DNA of 9,308 nt from JBOHHR01 sp050740975. GTDB lineage: Bacteria; Pseudomonadota; Gammaproteobacteria; JBOHHR01. The notes under the pieces were generated by a model. That model searched no databases. It was not told the origin of the DNA and saw only the letters and a list, made by a program, of their open reading frames with translations. Every line of letters starts with the position of its first letter. Position 1 is the first letter of the stretch. The stretch is from the NCBI GenBank assembly GCA_050740975.1, contig JBOIEE010000232.1:1-9308 (forward strand). The letters are read 5' to 3'. Positions 1 to 5,843 of this stretch are shown here, one piece after another. The translations under genes were made by a program, and so were the position numbers.

Positions 1-245
1 ACTAGCAGCCCGAACACGGCGTTGATCAGCGCGGCAATGAATGCCGTGCCGAAGCTCAGCTTCAGTGCAGCGAGCACACGCGGCTTGGCGAGCGCATGTT
101 CGATGCCTTGCCAGTCCAGGCTCGCCGTCTTGAAGAAAACGCCGGCCAGCGGGATCAGGACGATCAGGCTGAGATACAAGGCCGTGAACCCCAGTGCCAG
201 GTGAAACCCGGGCAGCACGCTGTGGCGAGTGACTAGTCCGCGCAT
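1..245 (-). CDS. cysT: Sulfate ABC transporter permease CysT (CysU), N-terminal part, cut by window edge
   Basis: This is one of the two inner-membrane permeases of the sulfate/thiosulfate ABC importer, which takes substrate from Sbp or CysP and pairs with CysW and the ATPase CysA. Only the first 81 codons lie in the window. The translation begins MRGLVTRHSVLPGFHLALGF and contains LPGF, a first membrane span (LYLSLIVLIPLAGVFF, about residues 23-38) and a KLSFGTAFIAALINAVFGLL segment. This follows the start of E. coli CysU (VLPGFTLSLG ... FNGVFGLL) closely, as I recall it. The ATG at 245 is the first possible start, because an in-frame TAG (the stop of the upstream EAL gene) lies two codons before it. 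Only three bases separate the two genes and no Shine-Dalgarno sequence is visible, so translation is probably coupled to the EAL gene. The cysW and cysA genes should follow to the left. Confidence 0.93.
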   Translation of the reverse strand, partial: MRGLVTRHSVLPGFHLALGFTALYLSLIVLIPLAGVFFKTASLDWQGIEHALAKPRVLAALKLSFGTAFIAALINAVFGLL

Positions 246-248
246 GCG

Positions 249-1337
249 CTAGCAACAAAACTGGAGGCGCGCGCCTTGGTCCGCGAAAGGGGGATCACGG
301 CACAAGACGCTGGCCTCCAGATCTTTGCGGGTAAGTTCTCGGGGCTTCTCTAGTGGGCTGACACTCGCCGCCGGTGTGCCAAAGTAAAACCCTTGCAAAC
401 CAGCAATGCCCAAGGCACGGGCGGCGCGCGCCTGTTCCGAGGTTTCTACACCCGTAGCGATTACGTCGATCGGGGTATGCTCCAGTAATCGGCGGAGTTT
501 GCGGCGCTGACTTTTATCGGCCTTGATCAAGGATCGAACATCGAGCTTGACGATATCGGCGGGCATCTGCCACAACAGCTCAAACGCCCCGTCGGTCAGG
601 GCAAAATCTTCGATCGCTACCCGGTAGCCACGCGCTCGATAGTTCGCAAGCGCCGCATGCGCCCGGCTGCTATACGTATCGCTGGCGCGCACGTCGATGA
701 CGATGTGCTGCGGCATGAGACCACAGTCCTGTAACACCTGTTCGAAATACCAGCCGTGGTTTTGCGACACGCTCAACAGATGCCGGGTACCTACGTTGAG
801 GAACAGGGTTGCCGGCCGGGCCCGCATCTGAGCGAGGTAATTCAACATGTGCACCATCCGGCACAAGCGATCGAGATAGACGATGGCGTTAGGGCTCACC
901 GGACCCCGCAGCGCCGCCCAGGGTGCAACGGCCCTTCCATCGACCGTATGCACGCGTAGCAACCCCTCGTGGCCTATTGAACAGGCTGTATCCCGGCTGC
1001 TTACCACCCGTTGAAAGACACTGCTCAACTGCAAGGTCGCGAAACGGCCCATGACATGCCCATCACGCAGGGCTAGGGGCCTGTCCGGAAGAATGCGAAG
1101 CTCACTCTGGGATATTTGATCGTTCAAGTAATCGATCAGGTATGCTAAAGGCACGGTGTCGTCCTCCTTGGTTTGGATGTGCTGCAGCTCCTGATAGACG
1201 AGCAGCGATTTAATCTTCTGGCATGTTTCGTTTCTTTCATAGACTGGTGATGGTGACGGTTTATTTGTGAATCGTTTCACGAAATAGCTCGGGTATGCTG
1301 AGAAACACACTCGGGTTGCCCTTCTGCGTCCGCTCAT
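249..1337 (-). CDS. EAL-domain protein with degenerate catalytic site, in sulfate operon
   Basis: This 362-residue protein has an unrecognised N-terminal region (about 1-115) and a C-terminal EAL domain (about 116-325). EAL domains hydrolyse c-di-GMP or, when degenerate, bind it or act through protein contacts. Conserved residues visible are E124 (EGLLR in place of EALLR), N181 (LNVG), D244, K264 and D266 (ADIVKLD) and Q315 (LQGFYFG). Several key positions differ. The metal-binding Glu of the LEITES motif is D215 and the second Glu of that motif is A218 (IDVRAS). The DDFG motif reads EDFA (E243). The Glu opening EGVE is T295 (ATGVE). I infer weak or absent phosphodiesterase activity. There is no GGDEF domain and no obvious membrane span. 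The ATG overlaps the TGA of the upstream gene (ATGA at 1337-1334) and has no Shine-Dalgarno sequence, which points to coupled translation. The cysT gene follows after three bases. Confidence 0.93.
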   Translation of the reverse strand: MSGRRRATRVCFSAYPSYFVKRFTNKPSPSPVYERNETCQKIKSLLVYQELQHIQTKEDDTVPLAYLIDYLNDQISQSELRILPDRPLALRDGHVMGRFATLQLSSVFQRVVSSRDTACSIGHEGLLRVHTVDGRAVAPWAALRGPVSPNAIVYLDRLCRMVHMLNYLAQMRARPATLFLNVGTRHLLSVSQNHGWYFEQVLQDCGLMPQHIVIDVRASDTYSSRAHAALANYRARGYRVAIEDFALTDGAFELLWQMPADIVKLDVRSLIKADKSQRRKLRRLLEHTPIDVIATGVETSEQARAARALGIAGLQGFYFGTPAASVSPLEKPRELTRKDLEASVLCRDPPFADQGARLQFCC

Positions 1338-1534
1338 ATTGCGAACGTGAATGGGAGAGCCGATCGCGTTTTAGCTCGGCGTCCCAGCAAGGCTTTGGCG
1401 CCTATTAACAACGCTTCAACTAGGAAACCTTTTTCGGTGTGCTGGTGCCCAAGCCATAGTTCCACGACGAGAAAAAACACCAGTAGGCTGAGGCAAACGT
1501 ACCCCAGGATCGCTAAAGCAGAAATCTCAGGCAT
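1334..1534 (-). CDS. Small single-span membrane protein, coupled to the EAL gene
   Basis: This 66-residue protein is of unknown family. Residues 5-28 (ISALAILGYVCLSLLVFFLVVELW) form one strongly hydrophobic span. The rest is a short polar, basic tail with GHQHTEKG and GRRAKTR, so by the positive-inside rule the C-terminus probably faces the cytoplasm. A clear AGGAG lies about seven bases before the ATG, which supports a real gene. Its stop codon overlaps the start of the EAL gene, so the two products should be made in linked amounts. This suggests a membrane anchor or partner for the EAL protein or for the CysTW permease, but that is inference. I found no recognisable family. Confidence 0.78.
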   Translation of the reverse strand: MPEISALAILGYVCLSLLVFFLVVELWLGHQHTEKGFLVEALLIGAKALLGRRAKTRSALPFTFAI

Positions 1535-1579
1535 GGTGCACTCCTATAAATGACGGTTCTAACCCGATCGGTAGGTCGG

Positions 1580-1599
1580 CTCCCGGCCTGCGCCAGGAG
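1580..1599 (-). other. Stem-loop in spacer between molbindin and membrane-protein genes
   Basis: An 8-bp stem (1580-1587 with 1592-1599, one G-U pair in the minus-strand transcript) closes a 4-base loop. It starts 13 bases after the molbindin stop. No U-run follows, so it is not a normal intrinsic terminator. It may stabilise or process the mRNA. The 8-base palindrome CCGATCGG at 1564-1571 lies further downstream in the same spacer. Confidence 0.5.
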
Positions 1600-1612
1600 T
1601 CGACTGCGTCGC

Positions 1613-1828
1613 TCATATTTTGGCGATGGCGACTTCGGTAGCCTTCACCAGCGCGATTACCTCCGAGCCGATCTCGAGACCCAACTCTTTGATGGAGCGC
1701 GAAGTGACCACCGAGGTCACGATGCCGGCCGGCGTTTGGATGTCCACTTCGGACAGCACGGGACCTGAAACGATCTCTTTAATCCGACCTGAAAACTGAT
1801 TTCTCACATTTACCGCTTTAATCGTCAT
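1613..1828 (-). CDS. Molbindin (single TOBE/Mop domain oxyanion-binding protein)
   Basis: This 71-residue protein is one complete Mop/TOBE domain. The signature start NVRNQFSGRIKEI (residues 7-19) is followed by EVDIQTPAGIVTSVVTSRSIKELGLEIGSEVIALVKATEVAIAK, which fits small cytoplasmic molbindins such as clostridial Mop and the C-terminal domain of ModE and ModC. Family members assemble as oligomers that bind molybdate or tungstate in the cytoplasm, for storage or homeostasis. Molybdate and sulfate are similar oxyanions and molybdate can enter through sulfate importers, so a molbindin between sbp and cysT may buffer molybdate taken up by this system. That link is inference. A GAGG about ten bases upstream could serve as ribosome binding site. 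A 147-base structured spacer separates it from sbp. Confidence 0.92.
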   Translation of the reverse strand: MTIKAVNVRNQFSGRIKEIVSGPVLSEVDIQTPAGIVTSVVTSRSIKELGLEIGSEVIALVKATEVAIAKI

Positions 1829-1863
1829 GGGTGTTTCGCCTCATTGCTTGCACGTTAAAAGGT

Positions 1864-1895
1864 GCGTGCCGTGCGGTCGCCCGCACGCGGCACGC
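1864..1895 (-). other. Strong GC hairpin downstream of sbp, possible attenuator or mRNA stabiliser
   Basis: The arms 1864-1876 and 1881-1895 form 13 base pairs around a TCGC tetraloop, with a 2-base bulge (1887-1888). In the minus-strand transcript the stem is followed by ACC and four U (1860-1857). That makes it a weak terminator at best. It would suit partial termination, or protection of the sbp mRNA 3' end, giving more binding protein than permease. Confidence 0.55.
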
Positions 1896-1916
1896 GAAGA
1901 ACACATCCCTGCGCAC

Positions 1917-1952
1917 GGGAACCGCGAGAGGTTCCCCTTCCTGACCAGGGGA
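1917..1952 (-). other. Two mutually exclusive hairpins after sbp
   Basis: GGGAACC (1917-1923) pairs perfectly with GGTTCCC (1930-1936). TCCCCT (1933-1938) pairs perfectly with AGGGGA (1947-1952). The two stems share bases 1933-1936 and cannot form together. The shared segment sits between the sbp stop and the large hairpin at 1864-1895. A switch is possible but unproven. Confidence 0.4.
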
Positions 1953-1975
1953 GGCACGTTGGAATCTACCTGTGC

Positions 1976-2992
1976 TCATCGTCCGCCCGGCGCGTAGATC
2001 TGATCGAATACGCCGCCATCGAGAAAGTGCGTCGTTTGCGCTTTTTGCCAGCCGCCGAATACTTCATCGATGGTGACGAGGTTAACCTCCGTAAAGGGAT
2101 TGTCATGCTTTGCCGCTATCTCCGGGTCGCGCGGGCGGTAGAAGTTCTTGGCGGCGATCTCCTGGCCTTCTTTGGTGTACAGATACTCTAGATAGGCGCG
2201 AGCTACCTCGAGCGTGCCGCGCTTGTGGGCCACCTTTTCCACCACGGCCACCGGGGGTTCGGCGAGTATGCTGAGGGAGGGCACGACGATCTCGAACTCC
2301 CCTGCTTTTTCCTTAATGGCGAGAAAAGCCTCGTTCTCCCAAGCGATGAGCACATCCCCAATCCCCCTTTCTACGAAAGTGATGGTGGAGCCGCGGGCGC
2401 CGGTGTCCAGCACTACAGCATTTTTGTACAGCTTGCCGACGAACTCCTTGGCTGCCTGCTCGCTTCCGTATTTCTTCAGCGCATAAGCCCAAGCGCCGAG
2501 GTAGTTCCAGCGCGCCCCACCGGAGGTCTTGGGGTTAGGCGTGATTATCTCGACGCCGGGCTTGACCACATCGTCCCAGTCCTTGATCTTCGTGGGATTG
2601 CCTTTACGCACCAAGAACACGATGGTGGAGGTGTAGGGGGCGCTGTTGTGCCGCAGGACGGATTGCCAGTTTTTGCGCAGCAGTCCCGATTTCTCCGCGA
2701 TGGCGTCTATGTCGTAGGCCAGCGCCAGCGTTACCACATCGGCTTCCAGACCGTCGATGACGGCCCGCGCCTGCTTGCCAGAGCCTCCATGGGATTGCTG
2801 GAAGGCGACGTCCTCCCCGGTTTTCTCTTTCCAGTGTCTTGCAAAAGCCGCGTTGAACTCCTCATAAAGCTCGCGCGTGGGGTCGTAGGAGACATTCAAT
2901 AGCGTGACTTCGGCCCAGGCCACTATCGGGTTGAAAAGCGATAAGGCTAAGGCCAGCACGGCCAGCGCTAGTAAGGTTTCTTTTGTGAACAT
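1976..2992 (-). CDS. sbp: Sulfate ABC transporter periplasmic substrate-binding protein
   Basis: Sbp captures sulfate (often thiosulfate) in the periplasm and delivers it to the CysTW-CysA importer. The 338-residue length is normal for the family. A signal peptide covers about residues 1-27, with a basic start, a hydrophobic core (LLALAVLALALSLF) and AWA before the likely cleavage site. Family motifs are in order: VSYDPTRELYEEFN (34-47), QQSHGGSGKQARAV (65-78), DVVTLALAYDID (85-96), NPKTSGGARWNYLGAWAY (153-170, a prokaryotic sulfate-binding signature) and DVLIAWENEA (213-222). A GGAG lies about nine bases before the ATG. The gene follows the porin after 23 bases and belongs to the same operon. 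In Pseudomonas, sbp is linked to oscA and cysTWA as I recall, which matches this order. Confidence 0.97.
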   Translation of the reverse strand: MFTKETLLALAVLALALSLFNPIVAWAEVTLLNVSYDPTRELYEEFNAAFARHWKEKTGEDVAFQQSHGGSGKQARAVIDGLEADVVTLALAYDIDAIAEKSGLLRKNWQSVLRHNSAPYTSTIVFLVRKGNPTKIKDWDDVVKPGVEIITPNPKTSGGARWNYLGAWAYALKKYGSEQAAKEFVGKLYKNAVVLDTGARGSTITFVERGIGDVLIAWENEAFLAIKEKAGEFEIVVPSLSILAEPPVAVVEKVAHKRGTLEVARAYLEYLYTKEGQEIAAKNFYRPRDPEIAAKHDNPFTEVNLVTIDEVFGGWQKAQTTHFLDGGVFDQIYAPGGR

Positions 2993-3015
2993 GATTTTTC
3001 TCCGTGTGAATCGAG

Positions 3016-4464
3016 TCAGAAATACAGTTGAATCCGACTCAAGAGGACTTTTTCGTCCTCTCGATCGAGCGGGGAAGACGCCGTGCCGCCCCCGCCGCCC
3101 TCGAAGTCGGTCTGCTCGTAGTCCAAGACAAACTTGACGTTATTATTCAGGTACCAGTTCAGACCCATCGCCCAAGCCGCGGCCTCCTCGGCGGCGGTGG
3201 TAGGATCGGCAAAGGAGTTGGAGCCGCCAGCGAAGCTGTCCTGGTCGAGATTAAGCTCGCTGTAGCGGAACGCAAGCTCGAGCGCGCCCCAAGTGCCGTT
3301 GGCCAGCGACACCGGACGCTTAGGCTTCACACCCTTGTAGGTTGAATCCTCTCCGGTCAGCATATAGGAAGCCGCGATCTGCCAAGCCTCGTGGCGCAAC
3401 TCGTCGCTTCGGCTGGTAGCGCCCACCGTGCGCCGCACGTCTTGGGACACACACACATATTCCCCGAGCAGTCCAAATGGGCCGTAGTAGTAATACGCTT
3501 GCGGAGACAGCCGTAATCGCTCGCCATCCGCAACAGTGGCGGTCGATCCGGTGCGATAGGCGAAAAACCTCTGCTGGCCCGGCGTGCGGTAGTCCGGTAG
3601 GTTGGTAGACGCAGTATTGCCGCTGGCATCGACATAGCTCACCGCAAAGCCAAGACCGAAACCCTGTAGCGGGACGACGCCAGTATTCTGGAAGGGATGA
3701 GCGAAGATGCGCGCCGCCAGATCCTTATCGACGTTGTTGTCAAAGTCGCCGAAGTCCTCGCTGGAGCGGCCATCGTTGACGCCATTGAGCCAGGCAGCCG
3801 AGTAACTGAGCACTCCGCTACCGATATCCCCGTGCACCTCCACGCCGATGTCGCGGTTGGGTACGAGGTTGTTGGGAAGCGCCCGTTCCACGAAGCGGAT
3901 GCTTGATGCCGACTGCAGTTGCTCGATCCCAAAGGGGGTCTTGAACTTGCCGCCTTTGACCTGAAACCAGGGAAACAAGCGGGCGTCTACCCAGGCGTCC
4001 TGGATGGTCGCGTTTCTGCTGGTGTTCGAAGGAAAGTCCGGCATGAACCGGAAATCGAAGATGTTAAAGACTGTCCCTTCAAGGATAGGACGCACGCGGC
4101 GCAGCAGAAAGGTATCGTCGTTGCCATTATTAGGGATCGCGACCGGGGTATTCTCCCCGTCGAAGAAAAACCGCCCATCGGCCTGTAGCAGGCCTCGGAG
4201 CTTAAGTTGAAAGGCCCCGTCATTGGATTTAAGGGCAAAGCCCTCGGCGCCCGCAGAGACGGTGGCGGTCTGTTTCGCTTTGTCGGCGAGCTTGGTTTCC
4301 TGATCGACCTCAAGCTGCCGCTCTAACAGGCGAACTTTGCGCTCGAGGCTGTCTAGGCGTTCCTGAACCGCCGGGGGCAAAGGTTCATCGCTCGCTACCG
4401 CCAACGCCGGGAGGCATGGGATGGCCGTGCTCGCAAGCAGCGGCCATAGGACAGAGTTTCTCAT
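3016..4464 (-). CDS. OprO/OprP-type anion-selective outer-membrane porin
   Basis: This 482-residue outer-membrane beta-barrel belongs to the phosphate-selective porin O/P family. A signal peptide covers about residues 1-25 (LLASTAIPCLPALAVA then SD). A heptad-like segment follows at about 32-55 (VQERLDSLERKVRLLERQLEVDQE), probably a trimerising coiled coil. The barrel then begins with FQLKLRGLLQADGRFFFDG and contains LLRRVRPILEGTVFNIFDFRFMPDF and VKGGKFKTPFGIEQLQ. The final residue is Phe (RIQLYF), as expected for barrels inserted by BamA. The family is known for phosphate uptake under starvation. Next to oscA and sbp I infer sulfate or other oxyanions as substrate. I chose the ATG at 4464, which has AAGGAG about eight bases upstream, over an in-frame GTG at 4494 without one. 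Confidence 0.92.
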   Translation of the reverse strand: MRNSVLWPLLASTAIPCLPALAVASDEPLPPAVQERLDSLERKVRLLERQLEVDQETKLADKAKQTATVSAGAEGFALKSNDGAFQLKLRGLLQADGRFFFDGENTPVAIPNNGNDDTFLLRRVRPILEGTVFNIFDFRFMPDFPSNTSRNATIQDAWVDARLFPWFQVKGGKFKTPFGIEQLQSASSIRFVERALPNNLVPNRDIGVEVHGDIGSGVLSYSAAWLNGVNDGRSSEDFGDFDNNVDKDLAARIFAHPFQNTGVVPLQGFGLGFAVSYVDASGNTASTNLPDYRTPGQQRFFAYRTGSTATVADGERLRLSPQAYYYYGPFGLLGEYVCVSQDVRRTVGATSRSDELRHEAWQIAASYMLTGEDSTYKGVKPKRPVSLANGTWGALELAFRYSELNLDQDSFAGGSNSFADPTTAAEEAAAWAMGLNWYLNNNVKFVLDYEQTDFEGGGGGTASSPLDREDEKVLLSRIQLYF

Positions 4465-4486
4465 GCGAAACGCTCCTTCTTCTTCA

Positions 4487-4500
4487 GTTCTCACGAGAAC
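4487..4500. promoter_or_regulatory. 14-base palindrome in front of the porin gene
   Basis: GTTCTC (4487-4492) and GAGAAC (4495-4500) form a perfect inverted repeat around two bases, just upstream of the porin Shine-Dalgarno region. It touches the direct repeat starting at 4500. It could be a protein-binding site or part of an RNA structure. The sequence does not decide between these. Confidence 0.4.
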
Positions 4501-4518
4501 CTCCGGTGGTCCGGTCAG
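4500..4518. repeat. Direct repeat, copy 1, upstream of the porin
   Basis: This 19-base element matches the element at 4541-4559 at 16 of 19 positions, with starts 41 bases apart (about four helical turns). Its core reads CCGG-TGGT-CCGG. Compared with copy 2, the A-to-G and T-to-C changes occur at paired positions, so stem pairing is kept in both copies. Confidence 0.5.
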
Positions 4519-4534
4519 CTCAGATGGCTTTAAT

Positions 4535-4562
4535 AAAAAACCTCCAGTGGACTGGTCAGTTT
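4535..4562 (-). terminator. Terminator-like hairpin between oscA and the porin
   Basis: In the minus-strand transcript a stem of CCAG with CTGG (4544-4555) is extended, after a small internal loop, by AAAC pairing with GUUU. It runs into six U (4540-4535). It starts 15 bases after the oscA stop. The stem is short, so I expect partial termination that lets oscA exceed the downstream transport genes. Confidence 0.42.
4541..4559. repeat. Direct repeat, copy 2, upstream of the porin
   Basis: This is the second copy of the 19-base element. Its core is CCAG-TGGA-CTGG, a perfect inverted repeat. It overlaps the terminator-like hairpin between oscA and the porin. Confidence 0.5.
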
Positions 4563-4577
4563 GAAAATTCAGACAGG

Positions 4578-4763
4578 CTATCCGCTGTGTCTGGGATCCG
4601 AGCGTTCGAAGCGCAGCTTCTCCTTGCGTTCGATCTGAACCACCCGGCCATCGTGTACGACCAGCTCAACAGACCCGTAACGTATCCCCCTTAAAGCGCG
4701 CAGCACCTGTTGGACCAAGTCGGGCGAGTCGAGCCCCGTCGGTTCCTTTAACATCTCCGCCAT
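4578..4763 (-). CDS. oscA: OscA / YezD-family small protein (DUF2292)
   Basis: This 61-residue protein belongs to the YezD/DUF2292 family. Conserved family features fill residues 15-52: DLVQQVLRALRGIRYGSVELVVHDGRVVQIERKEKLRF, in particular the RYGSV turn and the HDGRVVQIER segment. In Pseudomonas corrugata, oscA is reported to be needed for sulfur-starvation responses and for chromate resistance linked to sulfate shortage. The molecular function is unknown. It has no signal peptide or membrane span, so it should be cytoplasmic. AGGGA lies seven bases before the ATG. It is the first gene of the sulfate operon, preceded by a promoter-like sequence and a leader hairpin. The terminator-like hairpin downstream may set its level apart from the porin and sbp. 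Confidence 0.9.
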   Translation of the reverse strand: MAEMLKEPTGLDSPDLVQQVLRALRGIRYGSVELVVHDGRVVQIERKEKLRFERSDPRHSG

Positions 4764-4775
4764 GGTTGCTTCCCT

Positions 4776-4790
4776 AGGCTTACGAAGCCT
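4776..4790 (-). promoter_or_regulatory. Leader hairpin just before the oscA ribosome binding site
   Basis: AGGCTT (4776-4781) pairs perfectly with AAGCCT (4785-4790) around a 3-base loop. The stem ends directly beside the AGGGA ribosome binding site of oscA (4775-4771). It could affect initiation or mRNA stability. Confidence 0.4.
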
Positions 4791-4859
4791 TACGCGTCCC
4801 CTTAATTAACTAAAACTAACTACCCAACAAAAGAACCTGGGTTTCGTCTAACGGGACGC

Positions 4860-4889
4860 ACTATAAGCAAGGTCTTAAATAAGTGGAAA
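4860..4889 (-). promoter_or_regulatory. Probable sigma-70 promoter of the oscA-porin-sbp operon
   Basis: On the minus strand the -35 is TTTCCA (4889-4884, 4 of 6 consensus) and the -10 is TATAGT (4865-4860, 5 of 6), with 18 bases between. Transcription would start near 4853, giving a leader of about 90 bases. The DNA behind it (about 4890-4930) is very AT-rich, which suits an activator such as CysB or Cbl. I cannot define a site. Confidence 0.4.
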
Positions 4890-5083
4890 GAATAAATACT
4901 CACATATTAAGAACTAAAAGTTATATTTCAGTCATTGGCTTCCACCTATACGCGAAAGGCTGGACGTCTGTTTGCGATCAGGCACAAGGGAATAGCGGCG
5001 GTATGGTTGAACGGGATCCAACGTTGCGCTGCGCCGGGGGGTTAATTTACATTTGGTGATTCTTGCACCGCAGGAGGGTATCG

Positions 5084-5599
5084 ATGAACCGACTTGAGCG
5101 CAAAATTCGCAACATACCGGACTTTCCAACTCCGGGGATCCAATTCAAGGACATCACTCCGCTGGTCAAGGATCCCGCGACGCTGCGATTAGCGGTCCAC
5201 CAATTATTGCACCCCTTCCTAGGCGAACGCTTGACCGCGGTGGCTGGGATGGAAGCCAGGGGGTTTATCTTCGGCAGCCTGGTGGCCTGGGAGCTCGGTG
5301 TAGGCTTTGTACCGCTGCGCAAGCCAGGCAAGCTACCGTTCCAAGTGCAAAGCGCCTCCTACGATCTGGAATACGGTTCAGCCACGCTGGAGCTGCACGT
5401 CGATGCGCTGGGTCCGGGCGATCGTGTGTTGTTGATCGATGACCTCATCGCAACCGGCGGCACGGCCGCCGCAAGCTGTGAGCTAATCGAGAAAATGGGT
5501 GCCGAAATCGCCGGCTGCGCCTTCGTGATCGAGCTCGATGAGCTGAAGGGCAGACAAAAGCTTGCTCGTTATCGGGTGCACAGCTTGGTTCACTATTAA
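5084..5599 (+). CDS. apt: Adenine phosphoribosyltransferase
   Basis: Apt salvages adenine in the cytoplasm by joining it to PRPP, giving AMP and pyrophosphate. The 171-residue product has the family start (IRNIPDFPTPGIQFKDITPLVKDP, about 8-31), the AGMEARGFIFGSLVAWELGVGFVPLRKPGKLP stretch (about 54-85), and the PRPP-binding loop VLLIDDLIATGGTAAA (about 119-134) with its two acidic residues. The ATG at 5084 has a strong AGGAGG at 5072-5077. An upstream TTG at 5063 lies before that ribosome binding site and is not used in my call. The gene appears to be transcribed alone, divergently from the sulfate operon and away from the iron cluster by 305 bases. Confidence 0.98.
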   Translation: MNRLERKIRNIPDFPTPGIQFKDITPLVKDPATLRLAVHQLLHPFLGERLTAVAGMEARGFIFGSLVAWELGVGFVPLRKPGKLPFQVQSASYDLEYGSATLELHVDALGPGDRVLLIDDLIATGGTAAASCELIEKMGAEIAGCAFVIELDELKGRQKLARYRVHSLVHY

Positions 5600-5843
5600 T
5601 GAAGGTGCTCGAACTTGATGTTGGACCGATAAGGCGTCGCATCGGGAAAAACGGGGGCAGGATTAGCCCTGTCCGGTCCACAACTCGAGCGACGGTATCG
5701 ATAGGCAACGCGCTCGGCACCATGCATCTCTGACGCTGTCTGAGCACACACGCGTTATTTATCCCTGCCATTAGGTTCGCAGTCAGTCTCGATCAGCTCG
5801 CCACAGCAAATGCCCTCTAGGGCTAGCCCTCACGCGAATGCTA
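5600..5843. other. Intergenic region after apt
   Basis: No gene is supported here. A weak stem (GGGCAGG near 5655 with CCTGTCC, one G-U pair) might end apt transcription, but no T-run follows. The right end holds the palindrome block at 5812-5830. Confidence 0.5.
5812..5830. promoter_or_regulatory. Triple alternating GCCCT/AGGGC palindrome block, candidate operator
   Basis: GCCCT (5812-5816), AGGGC (5819-5823) and GCCCT (5826-5830) alternate with 2-base spacers, so two overlapping perfect inverted repeats share the middle arm. The block ends 13 bases before the -35 of the receptor promoter, a place suited to a regulator or upstream element. The binding protein is unknown. Confidence 0.4.

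Larger units (their letters stand above)
4764..5083. other. Divergent intergenic region between oscA and apt
   Basis: This 320-base spacer has an AT-rich half near oscA (about 4800-4930), with the oscA promoter and leader, and a GC-richer half near apt. I could not find a convincing -35/-10 pair for apt. The short reading frames here lack ribosome binding sites and family motifs, so I see no gene. Confidence 0.6.

Noticed and set aside
2225..2902. 225-codon plus-strand frame opposite sbp
   Set aside because: It is antisense to a clear sbp gene, shows no family motif and has no convincing ribosome binding site.
4465..4494. Longer porin beginning at GTG 4494
   Set aside because: It would add MRTEEEGAFR before the signal peptide and has no good ribosome binding site, whereas ATG 4464 has AAGGAG at normal distance.
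4544..4555. CsrA/RsmA site (GGA in a hairpin loop)
   Set aside because: The GGA falls in the loop only on the plus strand, which is antisense to the oscA-porin transcript. The sense RNA has UCCA or ACCA loops.
5063..5083. Longer Apt beginning at TTG 5063
   Set aside because: The start would precede and include the strong AGGAGG site that serves ATG 5084, and the added residues do not resemble Apt.
5650..5680. Intrinsic terminator for apt
   Set aside because: The stem is weak, includes a G-U pair and is not followed by a T-run.
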